Assembly: GCF_905171775.1 (NCBI RefSeq)
Contig: NC_053492.1
Coordinates: 323,273,645 to 323,337,644, forward strand
Reading direction: 5' to 3'
Length of the DNA stretch: 64,000 bases
DNA from: Rana temporaria
Lineage: Eukaryota; Chordata; Amphibia; Anura; Ranidae
A model generated the notes under the pieces. That model was not told where the DNA came from. It did no database searches and saw nothing but the letters and a program-made list of their open reading frames with translations. Position numbers and translations under genes: made by a program. Below, piece after piece: positions 23,669 to 35,791 of the stretch. Every line of letters starts with the position of its first letter. Positions within the stretch are counted from its first letter, which is position 1.

Positions 23669-25285
23669 TAAATTGTTTTTTGGAAAATTTTTGATGGTTT
23701 AGGTATTCCACATTTTATTTCCCCTAGGTATTTCATTAACAATCAGATAACATAAATAATCCAAGCATGTATGCTATTAGAGCAGTTCCCCTTTAAGAAA
23801 AAAACATTAGACCACTTATCATCAAGTATTAGAAATTAATGAGGATGTGTATTAAGCAATATAGGGTCAAGATACCAGTAATGACATACACTGCGAAGTG
23901 TCTATGTATAGAAATGTTAAAATATTGCAGTGCAAAAAACGAAAACTGTATATTGTTTCCTGCTCTTTATGGTTTTATGGTTTTTGACCAATTTTTAGTA
24001 AACATAACTTTTAGTAATTAAATATAAGTAACAAAATGCTGTTTTTTGTAAAGTGTCCCTGGCAGCGTCAACCAGAGACGTTGACTGCTACTCAGGGACC
24101 ATTGCCAGTAGTTAAAATGACTAATGATACATCCTGTGGGGGGAATCAATCACTACCCAAAACAGGCATAGATTAACACAGGATGCCAGAAACTAAAATG
24201 GCGGAATGGGCACTTCCGGTAACGGAGGCAAGATGGCCGCACACGCACTTCCGGTTGCGGCAATCAGACATTAGGGAACAACACACAGGGTGATAAGCGC
24301 CCGCACACGGGGGTGGGCGGACAAAAACGGAGGTAGCAGCGCGCATAGCGCTACATACACACAGCCACACAGCCACCCTGGCTGCTGAGCACATTTTTAT
24401 TACTGAAACCCAGCACCATCAGCCAGGATTGGCAAATGGCTGGGTATCCAGGAACTAAAATGGTGGAACAGGAACTTCCGGCGCCATTAGTCAAGATGGC
24501 GGCCGTAAGACTTCCTGTTTCCAGTGACTACTTTGCAGCATTACAGGCAATACACAGGGGTATAAATACAGTTCAAACAGTAGTGTCCACAGCTCTCCTG
24601 ACGACGCAAATAGCGAAACGCGTAGAGGCTGCCCGGACACACACACATAGAGGGTGTAGCACACCAGCACGCACGGACCCCTTGTAGCAACACATGTGGA
24701 GTAAAGCGGGGCACGCACATCTTCTAGGACGCCATTTAAATGCTGGTCAGCGGCTTTTAACGGTTGACACTGCCAAAGACACTCAGTGGCGGTCAGAGGC
24801 ACTTTATATTGTAAGTGTTATTTTTTACCTTTTTTTTTTTTTTTTTTAAATAAATATTTTTTAATATACTACACCATGATGAGCCCCTTGTTTTTGAGGA
24901 ATTGAGGATACCTTGCAAAAGGGAAAAGGAGGTAACACCCACTGACGGATAAAGAAAAGACACCACTTTGGAGCCTAATAATATCTGGGGTCTGGTGAGT
25001 GTTGATTTTAACCATTGGTGATGGTGGCACATCTTTGTCGGGTGGAAGAGATAGCGGCACTTTTCTGTATACAGCACCACCAACATTGAACCTTGCGTTT
25101 GCTGGAACCTACTGTATAAGAGCAAGACTGCCTGTCATTTGGACTATTTTCAGTGCAGCTAGCACATTGCACATTTTAATGGTTGTCTGATAACTATTTT
25201 ATTCTTTGATATATTTTTGAGATTATTTGTTTCCAATATTGGCTATTGGACAACTCACGGTGCAGTTGGCACATTGCATATTGGG

Positions 25286-25322
<37 letters not shown>

Positions 25323-25445
25323 TATTTTTTGTAATATTTTTTGTATTGTTTTCACTATTCAGTTGGTTAGTAGCAGCAACAATAGTCACTTTCTCACAGG
25401 AGCACTGTGGCATATGGATTGTATGCCGACACACTAATATAGATT
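23669..25445 (+). repeat. PLE terminal repeat, inverted copy (continues at 34474)
   Basis: Reverse complement of about 13545-15310, beginning AAATTGTTTTTTGG, which corresponds to the end of the PLE ORF. The L1 splits it at the 13-bp site ACTAATATAGATT (25433-25445), and it continues at 34474-34690. Its TA tract (25291-25319) is only about 14 copies. Confidence 0.85.
24591..24630 (+). ncRNA. Hammerhead-ribozyme-like motif, inverted pLTR copy
   Basis: The same motif as at 14370-14411, now on the plus strand: CTGACGA (24599-24605), CGCAAATAGCG, AAACGCGTA. It shows the same one-base irregularity of the core. Its retention in both copies makes the match more than chance but does not prove cleavage. 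Confidence 0.5.
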
Positions 25446-25828
25446 TTTTTTTTTTTACCACCTCAGCTAATACCAAATTCAAGAGACCAGCTCATGATTT
25501 GATGCTTCTTACGTCTCTGTTTGTGGGTTGCATCATATGTGGTATATATTCTGAAATATTATTATTATTTTATTTTTTTTTAACTATGGTCATGTGCACA
25601 AAAAATAGGTATCACCTCCCCGCTAGGGTAATAAGGCCTTGATCGTGCCGCTTCAACCAATACCCCCCAACCAGGATGGTTTAGACACGTCGACAGTGAC
25701 CAGTTAGAACATTTATCCCCCCCCCTCCCCTCATGGCTCCCAGGGATCTCGCTCTTTTTACCCATGATAATATGACATTGGATTTTTTAGAAAAAAGAAA
25801 ATATTATGTGAATAGGATTTGAAGATGA
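25446..25828 (-). other. L1 3' UTR and poly(A)
   Basis: Non-coding sequence between the ORF2 stop near 25829 and the T run at 25446-25458. I see no other feature. Confidence 0.6.
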
Positions 25829-28435
25829 CTATCGAAGTGATGAGTGTTGTTTTGGTCTGCTTAAATATACCCTATTTCTAATGACCCCTAACCCTCTCAG
25901 CATAGCTCCATGTTTTTTTGTATTCCTTTTTATTTTTTCCCATTTCTCCCTAAACTCCCTGTGCGTCTCTGAGAGGCAATCCTTTAGCTCTTCTAACCTA
26001 AACGTTTCCTCCACTGCGTCTATCCAATTCCAGACGTGAGGACTTTCAGTCTCCTGCCACTTTTTTGGTATGAGTCTCTTGGCTGCATTTAACAAGTGGG
26101 GGAGTAAGGACTGCTTGTAGTTTTTAACCCCCTCTTGGCTACAGTGAAAGAGCACTACCCAGGGGTCCTTCTTTAGCTCATTACCAGTGATGACCTTTAT
26201 TTGACTTAATATTGTGTCCCAATAAGTTTGGATTTTCGGGCATAGCCACCATAAATGGGCCATCGTACCTCTTTCTAGGCATCCCCGCCAGCACTCTGCG
26301 GTCTGTTCTGCTTTAAATTTATTTGCTTTATCCGGGGTGATATACCACCCTGAGATACACTTATAATTTGCTTCGGCGGTTCGTATGTCTATTGCTGATG
26401 AATGGGTTAATTGCATAATCCTCTGAAAAGTGTTTGTCCCTCTCGGAATTTTTCCAGAAAGGGTGCTTCTCCCCGTGATCCTATCTTAACCAGTATCCTG
26501 TATAGTTTGGTGATGGTGCCCTTCGAATTTTTAGATTTACATATCTTCTCAAGTGGAGTCAGCTCCTCCTTCGTCCGTAATGGGTGATGGAGGTGCTGCG
26601 CAAAGTGGTGCAGCTGGGAATAATGCCAGCTATCAAGATTCCAGTAATCCGTTCTAGATTCCAAATCGTCATAGGACATTATCTCGCCATCTTTTACAAT
26701 ATCCCCCAAGTGAACAGTGTCCCCCCTAATCCAATTTCCACCAATTTTATATTCCCCCGGTGCGAAATAAGCATTTTCTTTCAGATTCATTAAAGGGGAA
26801 TTAAATTTCCCGTCTAATTGTGACTGGGTCCTGTCCCACATTCGTAACGTATCTCGTGTTATGTGGTGTAATTTGTGATCAAGTGCTCTATAGTGTGCGG
26901 GTATCCAAATAATATTATTCAAGTGTTTACTTGTTTGTGCTTGTTCAATTTGCACCCATCTTTTGTCTGTCCTGCCCCGGGCCCATTCTACAGCTCGAGA
27001 CAGAACCGCCGCCTTGTGGTAGCTTTTAATATCCGGGACTGCCAGACCGCCGAGTAACTTTCCCTGTTTAAGGATAGAGAGGGATATTCTATGCTTTTTA
27101 TTTTTCCAAACATAGTTTAATAAAAGGGAGTTCAGGATTCTCAGAAATTGCTGAGGGAGAGCAATTGGGATTAATAAAAATTTGTATAGTATTTTTGGGA
27201 CTATTACCATCTTCAACATGTTGATACGTCCGATCCATGATATGGGTTTATTTACCTTTTTTTTAGTTAGTTTTTAATCTCGTTTAATAGGGGTACATAA
27301 TTTATTTTGTACATCTTCTGCACCGTGTTGGCTAGTTTAATATCTAGATACTTTAGTTCTTCAGTCCAGGGAAAAGCACAGATTTCCTTGACCAGACCCA
27401 CCTCCCTTTTATTGAGGTTAATGTTCAAAATTTCTGATTTGGTTACATTGATTTTGAAGTTTGAAATAGCGCCATATTGTTGCAATACTTTGGAAAGCTT
27501 TGGGATGGATTTAACCGGGTTGGTTACATAAAATAAGATATCGACGGCAAAGGCCGACAATTTTTGTTCCTCCTCTTCTACTCTAACCCCATTGATATCT
27601 GGGTCTTTTCGAATAGTAGCCAGTAGAGGCTCTAAAGATAGGATGAAAAGAAGGGGGGACAAGGGGCACCCCTGTCTTGTCCCATTTTTCATCTCGAAAG
27701 GCTCCGATAACATACCATTGATTTTATTCCCATGGTAGTAAGGGTCTTCATCATGAGCCCCCAGTCTACCCTGTCAAACGCTTTTTCGGCATCCACCGAC
27801 AGGAATAGACCTGGGGGCGCATTCTGCCTTATGGTCTGAAGCAGGAGGATTGCCCTTAAACTATTGTCTTTGCCCTCTCTCTTGGGAACGAAACCTACCT
27901 GGTCGGGGTGCACCAAAAAGTGCATAGCCCCTTTCAGGCACTCCGCAAGGATTTTAGCAAAAAGCTTAATGTCGGTATTTAGCAGGGAGATTGGTCTGTA
28001 TCCCGAACAGATTGAACGATCTTTCCCCTCTTTCAAAATAATTGCAACCGTGGCGGCTATTGCTTCATTGCTAGTTTCAAATTCGGACCCTAGCCCGTTG
28101 AAATATTTACACAACCTCTGTATCAAAATATCACTAAATCTTTTATAGTACATGACAGAGAAACCGTCCTGGCCGGGACTCTTTCCACCCGTCGTATTAT
28201 TCAGGGCGTTTTTTATTTCTTCTTCAGTTATAGGACGGTCCATGTTAAAGCTTTCTATCTCCTCTAGTCTGGGTAGTCCTGCTTTGTCGAGGAAATCTTG
28301 GGTCTTAGCCTCTCTTTCCCCTGCCTGCCAGCCTGGGTGTTTTATTGTGTATAATTCCTCGTAATAATTTTTAAATGTATCCGCGATTTCTCTGGTTGAA
28401 TAGGCAAAATTTCCATCTTTCCTTTTGATTTTTTC
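25829..28435 (-). pseudogene. L1 ORF2, reverse transcriptase and C-terminal part, dead
   Basis: Read on the minus strand. Linker and early RT motifs come first (TGGKSPGQDGFSVMYYK, RPISLLNTDIKLFAKILA, HPDQVGFV, SVDAEKAFDRVDW). About 30 codons are then missing near 27720, where MGIK meets INGMLSEPF, also costing the frame. NGTRQGCPLSPLLFIL follows. The catalytic box reads FAVD at about 27545, where L1 needs FADD, so the first Asp is lost. A further frameshift lies in the A run near 27260, then VPKILYKFLLIP and, after another change near 26410, the C-terminal Cys motif CWRGCLERGTMAHLWWLC. The protein cannot be made in one piece and the active site is inactivated. Confidence 0.85.
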
Positions 28436-28861
28436 TTTTTTTTTTCTTTTTTTTTTTTTTTTTCTTTTTTTTTTAAATGAAATCCTTTATTTGAGGATCA
28501 TAATGTCTGTTGAATTTTTCACAGTAACAAACCAAAAACTGCATTTCCAATTAGAATAGAAACTCAAACTCAAACCATAATTTTTATTATTTTTTTGGAG
28601 AAAGGATCTGATCCTCTGATTTTATTTTGGGTTTCAAGAGAATTTACACTCACTTCCTGTTCTGTATGCCGTTTCAAATTGTACAGAAAGTGAAGGAAAG
28701 TCATCCTGATGGGAAAACAGACAGCAAAGGGTGGAGGATGGAAGCCTACTCCTATTGTTGGCAATGTGTGTGACTCTGTTAGGGAGATTTCTCTTCACGT
28801 TCTGTCTTGTTGACTAGTGTTATAATAAAAGGGGAGTGTAGACATTGATAAAAAGAATACT

Positions 28862-29583
28862 GGGCCAGATTCAGGTACATTTACGTTGCTCCGCGGCAGC
28901 GTAACGTATCTGATTTACGTTACACCGCCGCAAGTCCACAGCGTAAGTGCCTGATTCACAAAGCTCTTACCTGTAAACTGGCGGCGGTGTAACGTAAATC
29001 CGCTCGGCGCAAGCCCGCCTAATTCAAATGGGGCGGGCACCATTTAAATTAGGCGCGTTCCAGTGCCGAACGTACTGCGCATGCTTCGTCGGGAAAATTA
29101 CCCGACGTACATTGCGCTAAATGACGTCGAACGGACGTCATTGGTTTGACGTTAACGTAAAAGGCGTCCAGCGCCATTCACGGACGACTTACGCAAACAA
29201 CGTGATTTTTTACATTTCGACGCGGGAACGACGGCCATACTTAACATTGCTTAGAACACCTAGGAGGCAGCTCTAACTTTACGACGCGTATCGCTACGGA
29301 AACAACATCAATTTAGATCGACGGGCATCGCGGACATTTGTGAATCGCCTTAACTAGTCATTTGCATATTCTACGCCGACCGCAATGGCCTCGACACCTA
29401 GCGGCCGGCCTAGAATTGCAGCCTAGGATCCGACGGTGTAAGTCAATTACACCTGTCAGATCTTAGGGCTATCTATGCGTAACTGATTCTATGAATCAGC
29501 CGCATAGTTAGGACGGGCGGATCACAGAGATATGACGGCGTATCAGGAGATACGCCATCGTATCTCTTTTGTGAATATGGCCC
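28862..29583. mobile_element. Harbinger-type MITE M7
   Basis: Ends GGGCCAGATTCAGG and GAATATGGCCC, with the internal hairpins and GGCGCGTT/TGCGCATGC core of its relatives. The target duplication is unclear (ACT on the left, ATA on the right; ATA would fit if two extra bases lie at the left end). Confidence 0.75.
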
Positions 29584-30096
29584 ATAATTCTTCCAGCTCC
29601 CTAATTTTTTAAGCCGATGTTCCACTTTAAGGTACCATTAGATGTAAAAGTAGGTATCAAACAAATGTTAAAATTTCTGTACACATTCAGATTATCTATA
29701 TGTACTTTAGGCCTCAGTATACACCCCAGCTAACAGCTCCTGATTGGAAGTGTCAGTTAGTTAGGTTAGAGTTTTTAATTCTGCCTTAAGTTGAGTAATT
29801 ACAGTATGGACTCTGGCCTGAATGGTTTGCTCAGCATACAATTGAGCAGAAATCTTTATAGGGTTGGAATAAGAGTAGGGTCTCTGTTAAGACCGGATGC
29901 CTATTGCTACAGCATGCTTTACTTTTAGCAAATACCTCTTGAGGATGCTTTATAAGCATGTGCTCATACATGGAAGCTCAGTAAGAGTCTTTACAGGAGG
30001 CTTTTCCCCAACATCAAGGAGCGAGGAACCCTGGAGTTTTGGAGGTGAGTAACTATGTCGTTGCTGAGCATGAAAATCAAAGTGTGGAGCAGAGAC
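29584..30096. other. Unassigned part of the retroposon insert
   Basis: Non-coding, moderately AT-rich, with no recognised family and no open frame. Confidence 0.4.
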
Positions 30097-30098
30097 AT

Positions 30099-30192
<94 letters not shown>

Positions 30193-30299
30193 CCCCCTTT
30201 TTTTTTTTTCCTTTTTTCCTTTTTTTTTTCCTTTTTTTCTTTTTTTTTCCTTTTTTTCCTTTTTTTTTCTTTTTTTTTTTTTTTTTTTCCCCCTTTTGA
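30097..30299. repeat. Pyrimidine tract, T-rich with CC/CCCCC interruptions
   Basis: About 200 bp of T runs broken by C, CC and CCCCC. It lies at the 5' end of the inserted retroposon and abuts its target duplication. Such tracts are prone to length error. Confidence 0.95.
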
Positions 30300-30304
30300 T
30301 TTTT

Positions 30305-31474
30305 TCAATGTAATTTCTGGTTTTCTTTTTTTTGGGCCATTTTAGCTAGAAGCTTACTGGGTTTGTTGCCCCAGATATACCTCTCTCTCGCGATACAATT
30401 AAGTTTGTTCCTTGCTTCTTGCTCCATAATCTCCTTAAGTGCATCTCTTTTTAAAATTAAGTTGTGGTAGGTCTCTTTGGAGCCCTGTGCTTTATGTTTC
30501 CGTTCTAAGGTCTCTACATCTTTAATCAAAGTATTAATTTTGCATTTTCTCTCTTTTTTTTTTTTTGCGGCCTCAGCAATTAGAATTCCTCTAATGTATG
30601 CTTTGTGTGTCTCCCAGAGGGTGGCGCTAGAAATCCCCTCTGTATCATTAATAAGGAAATATTGTTTTAGTTCTGCTTCTACCCCAATTGCCCCTCCTTC
30701 ATCCCGGATCAGGTTGTCATCTAAGCGCCACTCAGGCCGTTGACTCTTTTGTATAGATGATTTAATTTTCATAGTTATTGGGGCATGGTCTGACACAGTC
30801 ATAATTCCAATGTCCGTCTCTATGATAGAGTCAAGCAACCTATGATCAACCAAGATGTAGTCAATTCTGGAGTACGTTCCGTGGGGGGGAGAGTAAAATG
30901 TGTAATTATGTACATTAGGATGGAAGATCCTCCAAGCGTCCACTAGTTGACTATCGTGGATCTTGTGCTTTATTTTTTGTAAGTGGGCATTTGTTGTCTC
31001 CCTCCCCCGGGACGTACTATCTTCCATCGGATTAATAGCAAAATTCAAGTCTCCCATCAGAACGATATAGCCTTCTGAGAAATTTTTCAACTTCCCCAGG
31101 ATTTTACCTAGATATTGGGTTGAGTGTACATTTGGGGCATAGATGTTTGCTAGAGTATAGACTGTGTTGTCTAGTTTTCCTTTTAAAAATAAGAATCTCC
31201 CTTCAGGGTCTGTCATCCTTGCCTCCAAAGTAAACCCAAGCTCTCTTGTGAACCCAATTGCTACTCCCCTTGAACGTTTGGAGATGGCGTCTCCATAGAA
31301 CCAAGTAGGGTACCTAGGGGAGTATAGCTTAATGTTTGAGTCTAAGGTCAAGTGAGTTTCCTGAATATAAACTATGTCCGCTCTATATTGTTCAATCTCG
31401 GCTAAGACCTTCAATCTTTTAACGGCTGAATTTAATCCCTTCACGTTGTAAGATAACAATTTTACTTCTGCCAT
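30305..31474 (-). CDS. L1 ORF2, endonuclease domain (5' part, open)
   Basis: The APE-type endonuclease that nicks target DNA for L1 insertion. It starts MAEVKLLSYNVKGLN and shows, in order, the N and E motifs (SYNVKGLN, YIQETH), GVAIGF, LANIYAPN, the GDLNF motif, YSRIDYILVD and the catalytic SDHAPI. All expected endonuclease residues are present in the first 240 codons. The following basic linker is open to the insertion point at about 30305, where ORF2 is cut by the retroposon. The domain is intact, but the full ORF2 protein is not made. Confidence 0.85.
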   Translation of the reverse strand: MAEVKLLSYNVKGLNSAVKRLKVLAEIEQYRADIVYIQETHLTLDSNIKLYSPRYPTWFYGDAISKRSRGVAIGFTRELGFTLEARMTDPEGRFLFLKGKLDNTVYTLANIYAPNVHSTQYLGKILGKLKNFSEGYIVLMGDLNFAINPMEDSTSRGRETTNAHLQKIKHKIHDSQLVDAWRIFHPNVHNYTFYSPPHGTYSRIDYILVDHRLLDSIIETDIGIMTVSDHAPITMKIKSSIQKSQRPEWRLDDNLIRDEGGAIGVEAELKQYFLINDTEGISSATLWETHKAYIRGILIAEAAKKKKERKCKINTLIKDVETLERKHKAQGSKETYHNLILKRDALKEIMEQEARNKLNCIARERYIWGNKPSKLLAKMAQKKENQKLH

Positions 31475-31480
31475 TTCCTA

Positions 31481-31891
31481 TTACTGAAACATTTCCTCCA
31501 GCTTTCTGAGAGATCCCCTGGGAGCCAAGTTCCCTATTCCCTCCCTTTTCTGAGAGAGGGGAGTGCCCTCTCCCCTTCCTAATCCCCCACCCCCCCCCCC
31601 CCCCCCCCCCCCCCCCCGCCCAGGCCTAGACATCGCCTCTGAACCGTAGGGATCCTCGATCTCCCCTACCCGTCGGTTCTCGTGGATGAGGTGGGGCCTC
31701 CCGACGCCCCGCCCTCCCATATTCCCCCTCAGGATATTCTTCTGGGGGTTGATCTTATATGGGTAGGGTTACGGACCTGCCCTCCTTGCTCCCCTTTCCA
31801 ATCACCCCCCCACCCTCCCCCTCCCGTCCCCCCCAGTCGCCCTAAGTCGAACCTCTCTAAACCACTAGAGGAGGCAATCTGTGTCATGTGA
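31481..31891 (-). other. L1 spacer between ORF1 and ORF2, with C/G run
   Basis: Short non-coding spacer with a plus-strand C run of about 28 bases near 31590-31617 and further C-rich sequence. The ORF2 start follows directly. Confidence 0.6.
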
Positions 31892-32908
31892 CTATTCAAC
31901 CCAGCCAGGAATCTCCAGCACAGGCATATCCAATTTGCGACAGAACCCTACCAAGTCCTTAAGAAATATCAACTTTGCTGAGACCCCCTCTTTGTGGCCT
32001 ATCAGACATGCCGGGAACCCCCATTGATAATTAATATTGAGCTGGCGCATCTGTTCCAGAAGGGGTTTAAGGTACCTTCTTCTGGCCAGGGTCTCCCAGG
32101 CTAGGTCCGTGAAAATCTGGATATCAGTCCCGTCGTAGCATAGGGGGGGCTTTCTTCTCAGTTTTGACCAGATCTCATCTTTATCTTCGAAATATCTGAA
32201 CCTCACAATAATGTCCCTGGGCCATTTGCCTCCTCCCTCTCTCATCTTTCCTACACGGTGTACCCGTTCTATTTTGAGAGGGCCCTCTATGCCATTATCT
32301 AGGAGGGGGAGAAACAGGTCGTTGAGGATTTTTCTCAAATCTTCGCCTTTCTCCTCCTTGATGGATCGTATTCTTAGATTTTGTCTTCTGTTCCGGTTCT
32401 CTTGGTCCTCTAAGCGGTATTGCAGCCACCTCTGGTTTTGTTTCATAGTCTGATGTTGGTTTTTTAATTCGTTTAATTCTAGATCCTGTTTTTCCATTTT
32501 TTTTTCAACTTCCTCTACCCGTTCCAACATATGAAATAGATCCTTTCTTAATGTGCTAATTTCTTCTCTTATCGCATTTTCCAATCTCTTTAGCATCCCA
32601 TCTAGTTCCCCCTTTGTGGGGATATGAGTGTCCAGTCTGGGGTCGTCCATTTGACTGACTTCATGTTCACATTCTATTGATGTATCCACAATTGGGGTAA
32701 CCGCCCCCCCTACTCCCTTTTTAGTTGTCCTGGTTTTTTCAGCTTTTTTTGACAGACCTGGGCTCTTAGAACTCCCATCGGGGGTCATATAGTGTCTGAT
32801 CGTACTAGTGGGGGGGTTATCTTTAGGGATTTTCGGGGCGGCCCCCCTTGTAGATTTATTCATGTTGTATTTCTTTGTCCCTCTAATACGCTTCCCCAGT
32901 TTGGACAA
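31892..32908 (-). CDS. L1 ORF1 protein, intact
   Basis: An RNA-binding, chaperone-like protein that packages L1 RNA. The 338-residue frame is uninterrupted from MSKLGKRIRG to PVLEIPGWVE. A basic N-terminus is followed by a coiled coil (about residues 100-165: LERVEEVEKKMEKQDLELNE), the RRM-type region (DQENRNRRQNLRIRSIKEE) and a C-terminal domain (IERVHRVGKMREGG, WPRDIIVRFRYFEDKDEI, ARRRYLKPLLEQMR). This order is that of L1 ORF1p. It is the only L1 product in the window that looks fully functional. Confidence 0.85.
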   Translation of the reverse strand: MSKLGKRIRGTKKYNMNKSTRGAAPKIPKDNPPTSTIRHYMTPDGSSKSPGLSKKAEKTRTTKKGVGGAVTPIVDTSIECEHEVSQMDDPRLDTHIPTKGELDGMLKRLENAIREEISTLRKDLFHMLERVEEVEKKMEKQDLELNELKNQHQTMKQNQRWLQYRLEDQENRNRRQNLRIRSIKEEKGEDLRKILNDLFLPLLDNGIEGPLKIERVHRVGKMREGGGKWPRDIIVRFRYFEDKDEIWSKLRRKPPLCYDGTDIQIFTDLAWETLARRRYLKPLLEQMRQLNINYQWGFPACLIGHKEGVSAKLIFLKDLVGFCRKLDMPVLEIPGWVE

Positions 32909-34473
32909 CAGGTGGTCACCCCCCCTCTTTTTTTTTTTTTTTGATGGTGGTTTTTATTTTTAGGGAGGGAAAGCAAAACCGAGGAGTGATAGCTTCTCCT
33001 TCAAAGGATTTTACGCTGGGGTTCTAGAGGGTCAAGGGGTCATCCCGTGTCGTTAGGCCGTGAGCAAAGGGGAAGATCACCCACACTCTGTTTTAAGGGT
33101 GCTATCTATCTGAGCCTTCTAAATGTAACCACCGGAGTACCTAGAGTACTCTGGGACCCAGTCTCCAGAATGCACGCAGGTAAGAGAGTGCCACGCCTTG
33201 TGTTATTAATGCTATCTTCTCTCTCTTGGGTTTTGTCACCACCAGGTGGAGCACTCTGCTGCAAACAACCTGGCAGACTTAGTCCCGTTGCACATTGGCC
33301 TCAACCCTGAGGGAATGGCAATGCCCCTTTTAACGTTGGTATCCACCCGGGTTGGGAATGCTGGGGAATGCTTGGGCGACAGCTTACTATGGTTGAAGTA
33401 TATCAGAAATGTTTATGTGCTTATGAGTGGGTGCAGGTATTTAAGTGCCCTTAAAGGGTTTGCGCACGCAGGAACAGCCTCAAAATCACGCACTCTCTCC
33501 TCTCACTGCGTTCTCGCCTTATTATCCATCCATCCGATTCCGTTACCCTGCGTACTGGGTTAAAGAGTTTATATGCAGTGGCCTAGGGTGGATGAGATAT
33601 ATCTCATGGAGTCAGGCATTCCCGCAGGTAGTCCGACCCTGTCACACTGTAATTTCTCAGGAAGAGACGCAATGCGTCTCGGGGTACTAATGCCTCTTGA
33701 ATAAGTCAGCGCATAAATGTATTGGGAGGGGCCAGACAGCAGATCCCGAGGTGTGCTTCACCTGGCAATACCACCCTTCACTGTACGGGCACCGTCAGCA
33801 TTTATAGCAAAGTGGCCTGTAGTCAGCTAGCCATTGATATGGTGGAGGAATTTATGTAGAGGAGAGTTGTAACTTTGCTTAGTAGATTGTCAACTAAATA
33901 CTTGAGTTATTGGGAGGTTATTCTGATATCATGCTATCACATATGACATTCTGACATGAGAAAAAAGAAGACATAGTAAGCGGTGGTATACTGCAGTTCT
34001 TACCGATCCCTCAGTTTGCAGGTTGTCCACGTTGCTCAGTTTGCCTATACAGGCTACTTCCGCGATACAGTGTATGCACAAGCATAAATATTACCTGAAT
34101 GCTGTTCAGGGCTTATGGTAGCCGGGAGAGGCGTCGGAATCCGCGGGGGGGCCGAGAGCCAGGAGCACCCACCAAGATTTGCAGCTCCTGTTCCTTCCTC
34201 CCTATACCGCTCGGTCCGCTGTCTCCTTCGGGGGGGCGGAGGGGAAGGGAGAGAGGGGGATCCCAGTTGAGCGGCGGGGGAGAGCGGTTCGAACGATCGG
34301 CGGTCTAGCGGCTCAGCAGACTCCCACTCTGCGTCGTAGCCGCTGCCGCTGATGCATCCTCGGATCTTCCGGCTTCATCCATCCCCCGTGACCAGGTTAG
34401 GTCTGTGGCGCGGGCTGCTCCTCCCTCGGCGTGCGTGCCTCACGTGCACCACGTCAACCTTCCATGAGTTTGT
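32909..34473 (-). other. L1 5' UTR
   Basis: About 1.56 kb between ORF1 and the L1 5' end. GC-rich near the 5' end (34130-34400), with a T run just before ORF1. No protein is supported in it. It presumably holds the internal promoter. Confidence 0.6.
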
Positions 34474-34690
34474 ACTAATATAGATTTATGATGTAAGTTC
34501 GATATTACTGTGTCACACTTGCATGATTTAAATTTAACTTACATATTTTCATAGATTGTTTGTATTCGGGTTATTCACACTTAAGATTGTGTACATTGTG
34601 GCCCTGATATATATATTTCATTTATGTCCACATTCCCAGAGATTAAAACCTCTGGATAATTAGATCAGCGCAGTAACATTTTTTTCCTTA
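34474..34690 (+). repeat. PLE inverted terminal repeat, outer piece beyond the L1
   Basis: Reverse complement of about 13337-13550, from ACTAATATAGATTTATG to TTTTTTTCCTTA. It lacks the last 95 bp or so of the full repeat (13241-13335), then TR1 resumes. Confidence 0.82.
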
Positions 34691-35036
34691 TACAGAGCAC
34701 AAGTGCAGTACTGGTACACACCAAGTAACTTTAGGTGCAAACTACAGAGCACAAGTGCAGTACTGGTACACACCAAGTAACTTTAGGTTCAAACTACAGA
34801 GCACAAGTGCAGTACTGGTACACACCAAGTAACTTTAGGTGCAAACTACAGAGCACAAGTGCAGTACTGGTACACACCAAGTAACTTTAGGTTCAAACTA
34901 CAGAGCACAAGTGCAGTACTGGTACACACAAAGTAACTTTAGGTGCAAACTACAGAGCACAAGTGCAGTACTGGTACACACAAAGTAGCTTTAGGTGCAA
35001 ACTACAGAGCACAAGTGCAGTACTGGTACACACAAA
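34691..35036. repeat. Minisatellite TR1, middle part
   Basis: About seven units of the TR1 repeat (TACAGAGCACAAGTGCAGTA, then CTGGTACACAC), resuming after the PLE and cut by Harbinger H3. Confidence 0.9.
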
Positions 35037-35791
35037 GGCCCAGATTCACGTAGAGCGGCACATATTTAGTTCGGCGTAACGCATGTCAGTTACGTTACGG
35101 CGGCTGAATTTTGTGACGTAAGTGCCGTATCCACAGAGTATTTGCGCCCAAATTTGCGCCAACGTAACGTAAATACCGAGGCGTAAGGCGGGGTAATTGC
35201 AAGTGGGAAGGAAGTGGGCGTGCTCCATTGAAATGAGCCGTGACCCCATGCAAATGAAGGGCCGGCCGTACTGCGCATGCGCGCATGAATATGCACCCCA
35301 CTGGGCATGCTCAGAACTCGGCCCGGCGCAATCAGTGAGATAGGAAATAGGCCAAGCATACTTAGTGAGATACGCCCTGTGCTTAAATAGCCCCAGACAA
35401 ATGCTCTTCCATTGCAAAAGTACATCCATGTGCTCCTCTTCCTAAAGCAAGGTGCTTTTGTTCTGTTGTTTGTTGGTGTTTGTTGCTTAGTGTAGTAGTG
35501 TTAGATTAAAGATTTATTGTAGTAGGAGGTTGTAGTAGCTGTGTGTTTTTTCTGAGTTTTTTTTGTGTCTGTTTTTTCTGTGTTGTTTTTTGATTTTGTA
35601 TTAGCTGTCTGCTTGTGTTGTTTGATTTTGGTGTTTGGTTTTTGCTGTCTGATTTTTGTGTTTGTTTGTTCTGTGTGGTTTTGAATCTGTTTGTTCTGTG
35701 TCTTTTTGTGTGTGTTTGTTCTGTGTGTTTTTGTGTTTGTTTGTTCTGTTTGATTTTTGTGTCTGTTTGGTGCTGAGTGCTGTGTGGTGAG

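Larger units (their letters stand above)
28436..30291 (-). mobile_element. Retroposon inserted in L1 ORF2, 15-bp TSD
   Basis: CCTTTTGATTTTTTC occurs at 28421-28435 and 30292-30306. On the minus strand the insert ends with AATAAAGG, ATTTCATTT and a long A run (plus-strand T run from 28436), the mark of a poly(A)-primed retroposon. A MITE (28862-29583) sits in it and its 5' end is a huge pyrimidine-rich microsatellite. No coding sequence is recognised, so the source transcript is unknown. Confidence 0.72.
25446..34473 (-). mobile_element. L1-clade LINE, near full length, 13-bp TSD
   Basis: A minus-strand L1 with its poly(A) at the left (T run after 25445) and the 5' end at 34473. The target duplication ACTAATATAGATT lies at 25433-25445 and 34474-34486, within the inverted PLE repeat. 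Without its internal insertion it is about 7.1 kb. It has a long 5' UTR (32909-34473), ORF1, a short C-rich spacer and ORF2. ORF2 is destroyed by an insertion, a deletion, frameshifts and a catalytic change. Confidence 0.88.

Noticed and set aside
29991..30345. Poly-Lys or poly-Phe frames
   Set aside because: Translation of a pyrimidine microsatellite.
33047..33690. Frames in the L1 5' UTR as extra L1 genes
   Set aside because: Short, overlapping and on the strand opposite to the L1; no family similarity seen.
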